The notes under the pieces were generated by a model, which did no database searches, was not told where the DNA came from, and saw only the letters and a list, made by a program, of their open reading frames with translations. From JBLHZY01 sp047631555 (lineage in GTDB: Bacteria; Pseudomonadota; Alphaproteobacteria; Rhodobacterales; Rhodobacteraceae): 64,000 bases of DNA. Location: NCBI GenBank assembly GCA_047631555.1, contig JBLHZY010000002.1, forward strand, positions 1 to 64,000, in the 5' to 3' direction. The position numbers were made by a program, and so were the translations under genes. Positions within the stretch are counted from its first letter, which is position 1, and each line of letters begins with the position of its first letter. This document shows positions 54,194 to 63,878 of the stretch, one piece after another.

Positions 54194-54791
54194 TACATCC
54201 TGCGCCCTCGCGCTTGATCTTCAGAGCCATTCAAAGGGAGGCGCTCCAATTCTTGGGGCGCTTTCGCTCAAGCTTATGCCCGGCGAAACGCTCGCCCTTA
54301 CTGGCCCTTCCGGCATTGGAAAAACAACCCTTCTGCGCATTCTTGCTCAGCTCGAAGAGCCAATCGACGGCACATTGCAACCGGCCAAACGGCTCGCCTT
54401 TGTGTTTCAAGAACCAACGCTCCTGAAATGGCGCTCAGCGCGCGAAAATTTGACGCTGACAACGGGGTGCTCAATCGCTGAAGCGGAGGCCTCTCTTGCT
54501 TCTGTTGGTCTCAGCGGCCAAGGCGATCTTCGCCCCGATGCGCTTTCTCTGGGCCAACAACGCAGGCTTGCGCTTGCCCGTGCCATCGCACTTCGCCCCA
54601 GTGTTCTATTAATGGATGAGCCGTTCGTTTCGCTGGATCCACAGCTCGGCGCCGAAATGATGGACCTATTCCGTACGCTTCGCTCAAATAGCGATATGGC
54701 AACGATACTTGTCACCCACGAACCAAAAGAAGCCGAAGCGCTTGCTGACCGGATTTTGGAGCTCCGCGGGACCCCTGCTCAGCCAAAATAG
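54165..54791 (+). CDS. NitT/TauT-type ABC ATPase
   Basis: A 208-residue ATPase. Walker A is GPSGIGKTT, the signature is LSLGQQRR (degenerate LSGGQ), and Walker B is VLLMDEP; the H-loop is LVTHEPKEAEA. It overlaps the binding-protein gene by 29 bases. No cognate permease follows; the next gene is convergent. It is shorter than typical members (about 250). Confidence 0.82.
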   Translation: MGFSTTLEADTSCALALDLQSHSKGGAPILGALSLKLMPGETLALTGPSGIGKTTLLRILAQLEEPIDGTLQPAKRLAFVFQEPTLLKWRSARENLTLTTGCSIAEAEASLASVGLSGQGDLRPDALSLGQQRRLALARAIALRPSVLLMDEPFVSLDPQLGAEMMDLFRTLRSNSDMATILVTHEPKEAEALADRILELRGTPAQPK

Positions 54792-54803
54792 ACCCTAATA
54801 AGG

Positions 54804-55343
54804 CTAAAACAGCGGCGCATATTTCCAGTTGTCTGCATCCGGCGTTATCTCATCCAGATCATAGTCTGCGCCCTGAAGTCGCTTGGCAATTTTCAAGCCA
54901 TCCCGCGCGGCCTCATCGACGAGCGCCCGCCCACCAGCATCATCTTTTGCCACACCGCGCCCACGCATTTTCGCAATCCCGTAGTTAAACTTTCCAACTG
55001 GATCGCCCGCCTCTGCGGCCTGCCGGCTCCATTGCGCTGCAGCATCCGGGTTTTCTGGGCCACCAAGCCCATTATCATCGAGCTGACTCATCCAAGTCAT
55101 GGCAGCTGTATTCCCGGCCTCGGCACAGCGCAGAAAAAGCTCTCGGGCCAAATCATGATCGCCTTTTTTGGTCAGCATATACCCGGTCGCACAGGTCACC
55201 ATATCAGTGGCCCCGCTGCGCGAGTTCGTCATCACCCGGTTCAGCGTCATCTCTTCAGGATTCAAAGTACCGCCAGAATCGTTTTGCGCTAAAACGGGTA
55301 GCGCAGTCAGTCCAACAGCGATTGGGATCAAAAACTTATACAT
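54804..55343 (-). CDS. secreted Sel1-repeat protein
   Basis: A 179-residue protein with a signal peptide (residues 1-19) and two to three Sel1-like repeats (about 65-150: GNTAAMTWMSQLDDNG, NPDAAAQWSRQAAEAGDPVGKFNYG). Such alpha-alpha repeats mediate protein contacts. GGAGG 7 bases upstream fixes the start at 55343. It sits downstream of the ABC export pair in the alcohol-oxidation cluster. Its role is unknown. Confidence 0.75.
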   Translation of the reverse strand: MYKFLIPIAVGLTALPVLAQNDSGGTLNPEEMTLNRVMTNSRSGATDMVTCATGYMLTKKGDHDLARELFLRCAEAGNTAAMTWMSQLDDNGLGGPENPDAAAQWSRQAAEAGDPVGKFNYGIAKMRGRGVAKDDAGGRALVDEAARDGLKIAKRLQGADYDLDEITPDADNWKYAPLF

Positions 55344-55412
55344 ACGCGTTCCTCCACTTCGCAGAATAACAAACCTCACCCGATCCGTCATGCCCGCTAT
55401 AGTCGTAGAGAA

Positions 55413-56204
55413 TTAGCCCTTGCGCCGGATCAGTCCACGCCCGGGATCATAGCCCCAAAGCGCGAGGCCCAAAAAGGCCAGCATCGCTCCAAAAGTGATC
55501 AAACCGGCCGTCAAATTCAACTGCCCGTAAAGCGCAAATCGGATCAGCTCGACTGCATGTGTAAATGGGTTAATCGCGCAAATTCGGTATAATAGGGTCG
55601 AAGATTCCGCCATTTTCCAAAGTGGATACAGCGCGGAAGACATGAAAAACATCGGGAAAATCACAAAGTTCATCACGCCGGCAAAATTCTCCAACTGCTT
55701 GATCAGGCTCGAAAGCGCCAGACCCAAAGCCCCAAGCATCAAACCGCCCAAAAACAGCGCAGGTAATACCGGCAGCAGCCCGGAAAGCGGGACCGGTATT
55801 CCAAAAAGAAGCGCGATTCCGATGAATACGTAGACCTGCAATATCGAGATAACGGTAGAGGCGATGAGTTTACAAAACAGGAGCCACCAACGCGGCAAAG
55901 GGGATGTAAGCAGCAATCGCATGGACCCCATTTCGCGATCATAGACAAGGCTAAGTGAGCTTTGCATGCCATTGAATAGCAGGATCATGCCGCAGAGGCC
56001 CGGAACGATATAGGTCTCGTAGGTGATGTAGGTTTGGTAGGGCGGGATGATCGAAATCCCAAGGGCCGCGCGAAACCCCGCGGCAAAAACGAGAAGCCAA
56101 ACAAGAGGCCGCACCAATGCCGCAATAAAGCGCCCGCGTTGCTGCACAAAGCGAATGGCCTCGCGCAAAACAATGGCGCGCAGGGCAAGAAGGGGCCCTC
56201 TCAT
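55413..56204 (-). CDS. ABC-2 type permease of the PQQ alcohol cluster
   Basis: A 263-residue permease with six membrane helices, ABC-2 superfamily. The loop GMQSSLSLVYDREMGSMRLLLTSPLPRW near residues 80-107 is typical of this class. It overlaps the ATPase gene by 4 bases. Comparable permeases are fixed members of quinoprotein alcohol clusters (ped-type), where export or lipid-linked roles have been suggested but not proven. Confidence 0.85.
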   Translation of the reverse strand: MRGPLLALRAIVLREAIRFVQQRGRFIAALVRPLVWLLVFAAGFRAALGISIIPPYQTYITYETYIVPGLCGMILLFNGMQSSLSLVYDREMGSMRLLLTSPLPRWWLLFCKLIASTVISILQVYVFIGIALLFGIPVPLSGLLPVLPALFLGGLMLGALGLALSSLIKQLENFAGVMNFVIFPMFFMSSALYPLWKMAESSTLLYRICAINPFTHAVELIRFALYGQLNLTAGLITFGAMLAFLGLALWGYDPGRGLIRRKG

Positions 56205-56929
56205 GCGAAGGCCTTTGGATTGGTAAGGGCTAAGTAGCGCTCCGAAAGAGTGCCTCCCTTGGCGAAGTCTTCCGCGGGGCCATCGTTCAAAATTCGACCC
56301 TGATTAAGCAAAATAAGCTGATCCTTTGGCGCTATCTCATCCGTCAAATGCGTCGCCCAGAGCACACTTAACCCCCGATCCGCAAGCCCGTGAACATGGC
56401 CCACGATGGCTTCGCGTGCCGAGACATCAAGGCCGACAGTCGGCTCATCAAGTAATAGTACGCTTGGGCGATGGATCAGTGCGCGGGCAATCTCAGTACG
56501 GCGGCGATGCCCTCCGTTAAGATCACGAGCGCGCTCGGACGCGCGCTCTTTCATTCCGAGTTGGTCAAGGGCCTCATCAATTCGAAGGCCTGCCTCTTTC
56601 CCACCAAGACCCTGAAGCGCTGCGAAATAAGAAAGATTGCGCCTGACTGTAAGATCCAAATCAAGGGTCGGTTGCTGAAATACCACGCCCATGTTTGCCA
56701 AGGCCGCGCGCGGACTGCGGGCGATATCATGGCCCGCGACCCGTAGATGACCTTCTTTGGCGGTGAACAGCCGCGTGAGCAGCGCGAATAGGGTCGACTT
56801 TCCGGCTCCATTCGGCCCGAGAAGCGCGCAGAACTGGCCTGGATCGACGGAGAAACTCACATCACTCAGCGCGGGCTTTGCCCCATAGGAAAACCCTAGC
56901 GAGCTTACCTCTATTCCGGGCACCGTCAT
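56201..56929 (-). CDS. ABC ATPase partner of the ABC-2 permease
   Basis: A 242-residue ATPase. Walker A is GPNGAGKST (about 39-47), the signature is LNGGHRRR (LSGGQ-like), and Walker B is VLLLDEPTVGLD. It is of the DrrA/CcmA class, which pairs with ABC-2 permeases. It is the first gene of a two- or three-gene minus-strand unit. Confidence 0.88.
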   Translation of the reverse strand: MTVPGIEVSSLGFSYGAKPALSDVSFSVDPGQFCALLGPNGAGKSTLFALLTRLFTAKEGHLRVAGHDIARSPRAALANMGVVFQQPTLDLDLTVRRNLSYFAALQGLGGKEAGLRIDEALDQLGMKERASERARDLNGGHRRRTEIARALIHRPSVLLLDEPTVGLDVSAREAIVGHVHGLADRGLSVLWATHLTDEIAPKDQLILLNQGRILNDGPAEDFAKGGTLSERYLALTNPKAFA

Positions 56930-56991
56930 GTCGAAAATATTCTCAAAAAGCGCTTATTAGAGACTGTATTCACGTTTTCCCAAAGCCCCCT

Positions 56992-57954
56992 TTAGTTCAC
57001 TCTTAGCGCTGCACCCCATGGATAACGCCCTACTTTTATCGTCTTAATCGGTTGCCTCTTTGCGACATCGATGACTGTAACATCGCCTGAAATACCATTG
57101 GTGGTAAAGAGCAGGCTCTTGTCGGCGTTGAAGGCCATATGCCAAACGCGCCGACCAACGAGGATATAATCCTCCACCTCATAGGTTTGAGTGTTGACGA
57201 CCGCGATGTAGTTGGAGGGCCCAAGAGCAACAAAGGCTAGCTCCTCATTGGCACTGAACTCAAAACCAACGGGTTGTATACGGTCTGAATGTATTCCTTT
57301 GATCGCAAAGCCAATTTTCGCAATCTGGGACTGATCGCTTGACGCCAAAATCGAGACGGTCCCGCCGATTTCTGCACTGACCCAAAGCTCTGCGCCGCCT
57401 TTGGTAAACTCCGCATGTCGCGGGCGGCTATCCACAAGCGTATTGGCAAAAAGCTGGCGGCTTTCTGTATCGATCCAATGCGCCATGTTTGTCGTCTCTG
57501 ATGTGGTAACCGCAATTTTCCCGTCCGGTGAAATTGCCATGCCTTCCGGCTCAATCCCAACATCAATTTGCGCAACCACACGACGCTCGATCACGTCAAC
57601 GACCGTGGTAATCGCGTCGTCCTCATTGGCGATATAGAGATGGCGATCGTCAGGGTGCAAAACGAACTGCTCAGGATCTTCGCCTGAGGGCAGGTTGTGA
57701 AGGATTTCGCCTGTGTTAGGGTCGATTACCTGAACGGTATCGCTGTCAGATGCACATACATAGACGCGCGAATAGTCGCGGTTAAACGTGATCCCGCGCG
57801 GGCGTTCGCCAGTCGCAATGGTCCGGATGACTTCAAGGGAGGTCACGTCAATAACGCTTATGGTGTCGTCCTTTTCATTGGTTACCCAAATTTCATCCGC
57901 CACAGCGGGCAACGAGGCCAAGGAAATTGCGATCGAAATGATAACGGCGCGCAT
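56992..57954 (-). CDS. PQQ-catabolism-associated beta-propeller protein
   Basis: A 320-residue periplasmic protein with a signal peptide (residues 1-19) and about seven YVTN-type propeller repeats (for example DTISVIDVTSLEVIRTI). It matches the beta-propeller proteins seen beside quinoprotein dehydrogenases. It directly abuts the upstream gene (57955). The function in the pathway is unresolved; scaffold or cofactor handling are possibilities. Confidence 0.85.
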   Translation of the reverse strand: MRAVIISIAISLASLPAVADEIWVTNEKDDTISVIDVTSLEVIRTIATGERPRGITFNRDYSRVYVCASDSDTVQVIDPNTGEILHNLPSGEDPEQFVLHPDDRHLYIANEDDAITTVVDVIERRVVAQIDVGIEPEGMAISPDGKIAVTTSETTNMAHWIDTESRQLFANTLVDSRPRHAEFTKGGAELWVSAEIGGTVSILASSDQSQIAKIGFAIKGIHSDRIQPVGFEFSANEELAFVALGPSNYIAVVNTQTYEVEDYILVGRRVWHMAFNADKSLLFTTNGISGDVTVIDVAKRQPIKTIKVGRYPWGAALRVN

Positions 57955-59121
57955 CTAATTCTCCTGAAAAGCTCGGCATTCGCTCTCGGGCGCATCGAGG
58001 CCCAATGTATCAAGCTCATTGTGTTGGTGTAGAAAGCCTTCAAGCGGAGCCTGAGCAATCATCGCATCCCCGTGCACAATCGGCATCGGCTGGCGCAATT
58101 GCCCGTTCCACGAGCGATAAGAAAGCGGCCTCCCTTTGAAACCGCCAAGTTCAAAATCTTCGGAAAGCATATAGGATCCTATCGTCTGAGCGTCAGCTGT
58201 ACTGGTTCGGATTACGGCCTCGCCAATGCTTCGAATGGCGACCCAGGACGCATAGTCTTGCGAGCGCATATCACGGCCCGTTTGTTCAAAAAATCGCCCC
58301 TGAAGCTGGGCCGCGCCCCACTGTTCAACCGTTCGATCCCAAGCTTTGGCCTGCATTCCCGTCGCCCCTGCAACCGGGCGCGCAAGCCATGTATTGTAGG
58401 GTATGTAGCGCGCAAAATCATTCGCCTCATCCGCGATGAGCAAGACATCATACGCGCCTAATTCCTTTGTAAACAACGGTACCTCTTGCGAGGCGCTGCG
58501 GCGCATATCTGCATCAAAAGTCCAGCTTTTTCGCTTAGGCTTTGGAAGGCCGAACTTGTTAAGCGAGCTCTCTATTGCGGCCGCAAAGGCCTGATCATCA
58601 GGATGGCCCCCTGTTATCAGCGCCGTCTTTCCCCAGCGCCGGAAAAGTAGGAACTGCGAAAGCGCGTCGGCGCGCATCGCGTAGCTTGAATTTGTGTGAA
58701 ACAAGTTTGCCCGGCAATCGGCCGAGCGCAGCGCGACAGAAGGATCTGCAACACTAAACACAATTGCGTCTTGGCCAGCAGCGAGATCCGCAATTGCCAA
58801 AAGCGCTTTTCCTGTCGCGTCCGTGACAACGTAGGGCGAGAGCGTAGAAAGGCGCTTGGTATCGCTAGAATATAGGTTTTCAGGTGTAATAGAGACTGTA
58901 TTGAGCGCAAATATCTGATTCAAAAACCGCCCGGTCGTGTTGTTTTCGCTAATAGCGAGTTGGGCGCCTGCAATGCCCAGATCATCTGGGGCTGGATCAA
59001 GATTTGAAAGAGTGGGGCGCGCTTTTTGCTCCACATGGAGGTATGTGATCGCGATATCCAGCGCGCTCGCCTGTCCATGAGTGACAAGAAGCATGAAAAC
59101 TGATGCCAAAATCGCGCGCAT
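57955..59121 (-). CDS. periplasmic binding protein of the PQQ alcohol dehydrogenase system
   Basis: A 388-residue protein with a signal peptide (residues 1-20) and a type I periplasmic binding fold, resembling the ABC-substrate-binding members of PQQ alcohol clusters (LDIAITYLHVEQKARPTL near the mature start, FARYIPYNTWLARPVAG later). GGAGGAGAT just before 59121 fixes this start; the longer frame upstream is not supported. It is divergent from the cytochrome c gene and abuts the propeller gene. Confidence 0.82.
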   Translation of the reverse strand: MRAILASVFMLLVTHGQASALDIAITYLHVEQKARPTLSNLDPAPDDLGIAGAQLAISENNTTGRFLNQIFALNTVSITPENLYSSDTKRLSTLSPYVVTDATGKALLAIADLAAGQDAIVFSVADPSVALRSADCRANLFHTNSSYAMRADALSQFLLFRRWGKTALITGGHPDDQAFAAAIESSLNKFGLPKPKRKSWTFDADMRRSASQEVPLFTKELGAYDVLLIADEANDFARYIPYNTWLARPVAGATGMQAKAWDRTVEQWGAAQLQGRFFEQTGRDMRSQDYASWVAIRSIGEAVIRTSTADAQTIGSYMLSEDFELGGFKGRPLSYRSWNGQLRQPMPIVHGDAMIAQAPLEGFLHQHNELDTLGLDAPESECRAFQEN

Positions 59122-59274
59122 ATCTCCTCCTTTTGTCAGCCTAAGAATGCCAATCTGTCTTGCCCATCGCGACCATGGTCCAATTTCTTGTTGAATGAAA
59201 CGAAAGTCCAATACCACGCAAGGAAAACGATACATAAAACACCTGTTGAACAGGGCATCGAGGGAGACGACCCG

Positions 59275-59976
59275 ATGAAAACGACACGCAAGTTGGTTGC
59301 GAGCAGCGCGATTGCCGCTTTTGCTCTTTTTGGGGGTTCGGCCGCGTTTGGCCATGGCGATGTTGCGCCGCAACCCGTGAATACAGACGCTCTGCCCGAT
59401 ATTGGCGAAGAGTGGCTGATCGAGAACCCATATCGGGCAATGGATCCGGAAGTTTACGACAAAGCGATTGAGATCGGATCTTCAGGGTACAATCAGAACT
59501 GCGCCCGTTGTCATGGTCTTCAGGTTATTTCCGGCGGATTGGCTCCGGATTTGCGCTTTCTTGAGGCCGAAGAATATGGCGATGAGTGGTTCGCCGAGCG
59601 GTTTCGCCTTGGCTACACTCAAAACGGCACGACCAAAATGCCCGCATTTGAAGAAGTTCTCGGCCAGAAGGCCGGCTGGGCCATTCGTACGTATATCGAG
59701 ACCCGGCCCGACGGAGATATGATTGATGCCTTCTCTCCCGAACTTCGGGCTATCCGCGATCAGCTTATCGCTTGGGGCAACGCAGGAAGTGTAGCTCCCG
59801 AAGCGGAGGCGACCCTTGAGCGACTTCAGGTCATTTCAGGTGAAATAGACACGCTTTCTGGCGCGGCTCTCGCAGATTCTATCGCCTATCGCGCGGCCCG
59901 CCAGATTACCGAAGATCCAGCTTCCTATCTGCACGCCGCGGAAACGCTTACGATAGGATTATCGGTAGCTGAATGA
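59275..59976 (+). CDS. PedF-like cytochrome c, electron acceptor of the quinoprotein
   Basis: A 233-residue periplasmic c-type cytochrome with a signal peptide (residues 1-26). The haem motif CARCH is at residues 76-80, and the axial Met is in TKMPAFEEV (about residue 128). GGGAG upstream supports the start at 59275. The likeness is to PedF/cytochrome c550-type proteins of quinoprotein clusters. The C-terminal about 90 residues form an additional helical extension. Confidence 0.85.
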   Translation: MKTTRKLVASSAIAAFALFGGSAAFGHGDVAPQPVNTDALPDIGEEWLIENPYRAMDPEVYDKAIEIGSSGYNQNCARCHGLQVISGGLAPDLRFLEAEEYGDEWFAERFRLGYTQNGTTKMPAFEEVLGQKAGWAIRTYIETRPDGDMIDAFSPELRAIRDQLIAWGNAGSVAPEAEATLERLQVISGEIDTLSGAALADSIAYRAARQITEDPASYLHAAETLTIGLSVAE

Positions 59977-59983
59977 GGTTTGA

Positions 59984-60883
59984 ATGATTCGAAACAGACG
60001 CTCTCTTGTTTGGTTGTTGGTTGGGCTGCTCGCCCTTCCTGGCGAGGCTTTTGCGCGGTGCGAGGGCTATATTCCTCAAGAACGCCCTCAAAATGTTGGG
60101 CGCGATGAGGTTGGTCTTGACCTCGATGGGATCATTCAGCGCGGTTGGATCGACATCATCCTTTATGAGGATTTCGCGCCCTACTCCTATGCAGAAGGCG
60201 GAAAAGCCGCTGGAATTGATGTCGAGATCGGGCGCGTAATTGCACAAGAGCTGGGAGTTGAGCCGCGCTTTCGTTTGGTTGCTGCGAGCGAAGAGCTTGA
60301 AGCGGATTTGTTCAATTGGATTTGGAAAGGTCCGATAGTTGGGGGCGCTGTCGGCAATCTGATGATGCGGGTCCCTTACAACAGCGAATATGCTTGCCGG
60401 ATAGAACAGGTTGTTTTCACAGGACAATATGCGACTGAATCGATTGCGATTGCTTATTCTGCGGCGGCCTATCCAGATGATAAGCCCGTTCCAGCGTATT
60501 TCCGCTTTGATACTGTCGGGGTTGAAAACGATTCCATTTCGGATTTCTACCTAACTGCCTTTCCCGGCGGCCAACTCAGCAAAAACATTTCGCGCTATCC
60601 CACCACGATGGATGCGATGAAAGGCCTTGCCGAGGGCGAGGTCATGGCCGTCATGGGCCCGCGTACGCAACTTGACGCAGGGCTTACTGCTGGAACCGCA
60701 GTTCATGCTCCGCCCTTGCCCGGGTTTGCGGTTGGTAAATGGACACTTGGGGTCGCGGTCAATTTTCGCTATCGCCCACTTGGCTATGCCATCGATGATG
60801 CGATTTTCGCCGCTCTTGAAGACGGCCGCATCGCCGAAATCTACGCTTCTCACGGATTGACGTTTCAACCACCAGAACGCTGA
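59984..60883 (+). CDS. XoxJ/MxaJ-like quinoprotein-associated binding protein
   Basis: A 299-residue solute-binding-like periplasmic protein with a signal peptide (residues 1-24). The pattern LYEDFAPYSYAEGGKAAGIDVEIGRVIAQELGV near residue 60 places it with quinoprotein dehydrogenase-associated binding proteins. XoxJ/MxaJ proteins are thought to help activate or assemble the dehydrogenase. It lies 7 bases after the cytochrome gene, so the two are one operon. Confidence 0.85.
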   Translation: MIRNRRSLVWLLVGLLALPGEAFARCEGYIPQERPQNVGRDEVGLDLDGIIQRGWIDIILYEDFAPYSYAEGGKAAGIDVEIGRVIAQELGVEPRFRLVAASEELEADLFNWIWKGPIVGGAVGNLMMRVPYNSEYACRIEQVVFTGQYATESIAIAYSAAAYPDDKPVPAYFRFDTVGVENDSISDFYLTAFPGGQLSKNISRYPTTMDAMKGLAEGEVMAVMGPRTQLDAGLTAGTAVHAPPLPGFAVGKWTLGVAVNFRYRPLGYAIDDAIFAALEDGRIAEIYASHGLTFQPPER

Positions 60884-60903
60884 GAAGGCTCTATTAAGGG
60901 GTT

Positions 60904-61788
60904 TTAGGCCTCTATTGTGGAGATTTCTTGATCATTGCTTACGACGGTGACCCTTCGAATATCTTTGTCAGTTCTTACGACATTTTGGATTTCTTCAAAA
61001 GACGTGTGGCAAAACGCGGTTGAAAACCCGTCCGCCAAAGTCGCGGTGGCGGCCTCAACCGTCACTGAAGACCAAAGCGGCGCGCTGCGCGCTTTCGGGT
61101 CGATAATATGACCCTCAGCGCCGTTCAAACTCATTGCGCTGGGGCTTGATGTGGCCAGCGCCCCCGATTTCAGGCTTCGCCAACCGTGGATACCCAATTT
61201 GGGATCTGACAGGCCGATCCGAAATGGGCCTCCAATGGCCGATATCTCGCCGATATCAACCAGAACCCTTTTTGCGCCCTGCTTGCGAAGATGTTCGGCG
61301 ATCAAATCTGTCGCAAAACCTTGAGCGATGCCATTAAAACTCAGCTCCTGATCCTCACCAATGCGGATGCTTTGATCGCCGTGAATTACCCGATGCCAAC
61401 CGATCGACGCCATTACTGCCTTGGGGTCGCGCTTCTCCGCTAGGGCGCGCCAAAGCGGCTGGATTGTTGGGTCGAACCGCCCATTTGTGGCCGTATAGAT
61501 GCGATCGATCTCAGCGAAGATCTGCCCAAAACCACAGGGGACCGGGGAGAGGAATTTTTCCTTATTTAGCAATGTTAGTGTCGAATTATCCTTGTAGAGA
61601 CTGAAAAGATTTTCGATTTTTTCGAGAAGAAGCGGTATCTCATTTAGCGCGCTTTCCGGCAAATCGTGAAGCTCTATTTGGGCGTCTGCGCCAAGAGCCT
61701 GACCGCGCCATCTCACGGGTGCTGTGCCTGCGCCGGGAAGCGCTGCGCAAGCGGCAATAATTGAAATGAAACGGCGGCGTGAGATCAT
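60904..61788 (-). CDS. apbE: FAD:protein FMN transferase
   Basis: A 294-residue ApbE-family flavin transferase. It has a Tat-like or Sec signal start (MISRRRFISIIAACAAL). Core motifs include YKDNSTLTLLN near residue 68, GRFDPTIQPLW, and FNGIAQGFATD. It attaches FMN to a Thr of target proteins. The start overlaps the NosR-like stop (ATGA), so the NosR-like protein is the probable substrate. Confidence 0.88.
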   Translation of the reverse strand: MISRRRFISIIAACAALPGAGTAPVRWRGQALGADAQIELHDLPESALNEIPLLLEKIENLFSLYKDNSTLTLLNKEKFLSPVPCGFGQIFAEIDRIYTATNGRFDPTIQPLWRALAEKRDPKAVMASIGWHRVIHGDQSIRIGEDQELSFNGIAQGFATDLIAEHLRKQGAKRVLVDIGEISAIGGPFRIGLSDPKLGIHGWRSLKSGALATSSPSAMSLNGAEGHIIDPKARSAPLWSSVTVEAATATLADGFSTAFCHTSFEEIQNVVRTDKDIRRVTVVSNDQEISTIEA

Positions 61789-63878
61789 GCTTTTGCGCCT
61801 CTTTGGCCAGATCGGGCAGCGAGAATAAGCGGCACGCATTGCGCCGCATCATCATGAATCGTTACGCAATCGAGGCACTGGAAGCATTCGGAATAAGCTA
61901 TTTCACCTGTTTTCTTGATGGAGCCATAGCGGCATTTCACTTTGCATAGCTGGCAAGGCGATCCGCATTCTTCGCGACGTGCGATCCAATCGCGGCCGCG
62001 AAAGATGCCGCCAATCGCCATGACGGCCCCCAACGGGCAAACATAACGGCAGAAGCCTTTAAACAGGACCATCCCCGCAAGCAGCCAGAAAACCGCATAT
62101 GCGACGTAATACCATTCGCGCAAGAAATAGACGGTAATGGCGGTTTTAAACGGCTCTACTTCTGCGACTTTGTCGATGGAAGAGGGGACAGCGAGCACCG
62201 TTGCGATCATGCCCGCTAGGACCACATATTTGAGGTATTTCAGCCGCGCATCCCATGCGGGCGAGGGCTCGATTTGAGGCAATTTGAGCGCGCGCCCGAT
62301 CACATCAGCGAATTCTTGAAGTGCGCCAAATGGACAAAGCCAACCACAGAAAAACCCCCGCCCCCAGAGCACGAAACTTATGATCACGACGAGCCAAATC
62401 AGCAATGAAAACGGGTCGTAAAGAAGGTAGGCAAAACTTCCGCCATCAAGCAGGGTTCGCATCGTCGCGAGAACTGTAACGATTGAAAGTTGGCCCTGAC
62501 CATACCAGCCAACAAAAGCAAGCATCGCCGCGAGGATTGTCAGCCTGATCGCGCGGAAATGCTTGTGAGCAGCAAGTTTGTTCAAGCGACCCGCCATAAG
62601 AGCCACCAATGCTATGAGAGTCGCAGCAAGAATAATCAGATCAGTCGCACGGTTGCGCAGCGCGTCTACCCAGGGCGCTGAAAGCTTGGCAGCGGCGTCG
62701 CGTTTGAAGAACCGATCTGGTGTCGAATGGACCAATTCCAGTTGTTTAGTCTCTGTTTTTGGCTGAAATATGCCGTGCTGACGCTGCGCTTGAATGGTTA
62801 GCTCATAGGCGCGCGTTGGGTCAAATCCAAGGCGGCGATCTGTGCGCAAAATCATTGCGGGCATTTGCCGTAGCCGCCCGGGTACGTTTTCCCCAAGTGT
62901 TACGTAAAGGTCGGCATCTCGAAGGGCGATGGGGAGGCCGTCTTGAGATAAACCGATCAGGTCAGGCGCGGTATTTCTTACGAAATCCTCTGCCACAAGG
63001 CCATGGCGTCCGGCTTCGATTAGCAAGAGGGGCTCGTCCGAGGTTGAAATTGCGCGAAAACTATCGAGTTCTTCGAGCGTGTCCGCGGAAAGAAGCGCCC
63101 GCGCGATCGACGGCGGGCCGAGATCAGCGACATATAGATCCAGATAGAGCCCATTGGGATCGCTTTGCGCCTCAGGATCATCGTCTTCCCAGATCGAATT
63201 TTCAAACAAGGTTTGGATTTCTGCATTTGTTATCTGAAGGCGCGCGATTAGACCCTCTTCCAGCATCTTTTGCCAATCTAGGGTCTCTTCATGGGCGAGA
63301 TCGGGATAGGCAGGTGGCCCGGTTTTGATCCCGCGCATTTTCTCTCGGGCAACAGTGAGCGTCGCGCCGAGGATGCTTTCGTGGGCGATGCGCACCGAGG
63401 CTGTCGCTTTGGTCACACCGTCCAGATAGACAAGTTGGGAGCCGGCGTTTCCATCGCCATAGGGCGTCCCGACCACAATGCTTTGTGAGATGGAGAGGCC
63501 TCTGTATTGCTCAAAAAACTTGTGGAAGGGCGCCTCTCCAAGGCCCGAGACAAAGATCGGTTCGTTATGCGAAATCAGTTTTACATCGAGAAAGCGCCCG
63601 TCAGGATCGAGCATCACGAGGATATTGATCGGCGCGCCGGAAAAACCGGGAAGCGGGGCCAATGGCTCTGTTTCAAAGACAAAGCCAGCCTCGGCGCCGC
63701 CTGAATTGAGTAGCGTATAGACGCCTTTATCGTTGATCGCCTCACCAAGCGAAAATGGCGGCACAACGAAGGGCTCAATTTCGCTGCGATCTAGCGGTTC
63801 TCCGAAAGCAATCGGGGCCACAAAGATGGCGGCAATCGCGAGCCAGATCAGCACGAGAATTTTATGGGGTCCCCTCAT
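61785..63878 (-). CDS. nosR: NosR/NirI-like FMN- and Fe-S-containing membrane protein
   Basis: A 697-residue membrane protein. A signal-like helix lies at residues 5-25, and a periplasmic FMN-binding domain (about 60-200) carries the covalent FMN site DGVTKATA (Thr159 by the family rule). Six helices span about 400-600, with CGWLCPFG and CRYVCPLG, and the C-terminal [4Fe-4S] region is CGSPCQLCKVKC plus CFQCLDC. NosR supports nitrous-oxide reductase; related proteins serve other electron-transfer tasks. nosZ is not in the window. The start at 63878 follows the first hydrophobic helix; a longer start at 63980 is possible since neither has a good ribosome-binding site. Confidence 0.82.
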   Translation of the reverse strand: MRGPHKILVLIWLAIAAIFVAPIAFGEPLDRSEIEPFVVPPFSLGEAINDKGVYTLLNSGGAEAGFVFETEPLAPLPGFSGAPINILVMLDPDGRFLDVKLISHNEPIFVSGLGEAPFHKFFEQYRGLSISQSIVVGTPYGDGNAGSQLVYLDGVTKATASVRIAHESILGATLTVAREKMRGIKTGPPAYPDLAHEETLDWQKMLEEGLIARLQITNAEIQTLFENSIWEDDDPEAQSDPNGLYLDLYVADLGPPSIARALLSADTLEELDSFRAISTSDEPLLLIEAGRHGLVAEDFVRNTAPDLIGLSQDGLPIALRDADLYVTLGENVPGRLRQMPAMILRTDRRLGFDPTRAYELTIQAQRQHGIFQPKTETKQLELVHSTPDRFFKRDAAAKLSAPWVDALRNRATDLIILAATLIALVALMAGRLNKLAAHKHFRAIRLTILAAMLAFVGWYGQGQLSIVTVLATMRTLLDGGSFAYLLYDPFSLLIWLVVIISFVLWGRGFFCGWLCPFGALQEFADVIGRALKLPQIEPSPAWDARLKYLKYVVLAGMIATVLAVPSSIDKVAEVEPFKTAITVYFLREWYYVAYAVFWLLAGMVLFKGFCRYVCPLGAVMAIGGIFRGRDWIARREECGSPCQLCKVKCRYGSIKKTGEIAYSECFQCLDCVTIHDDAAQCVPLILAARSGQRGAKA

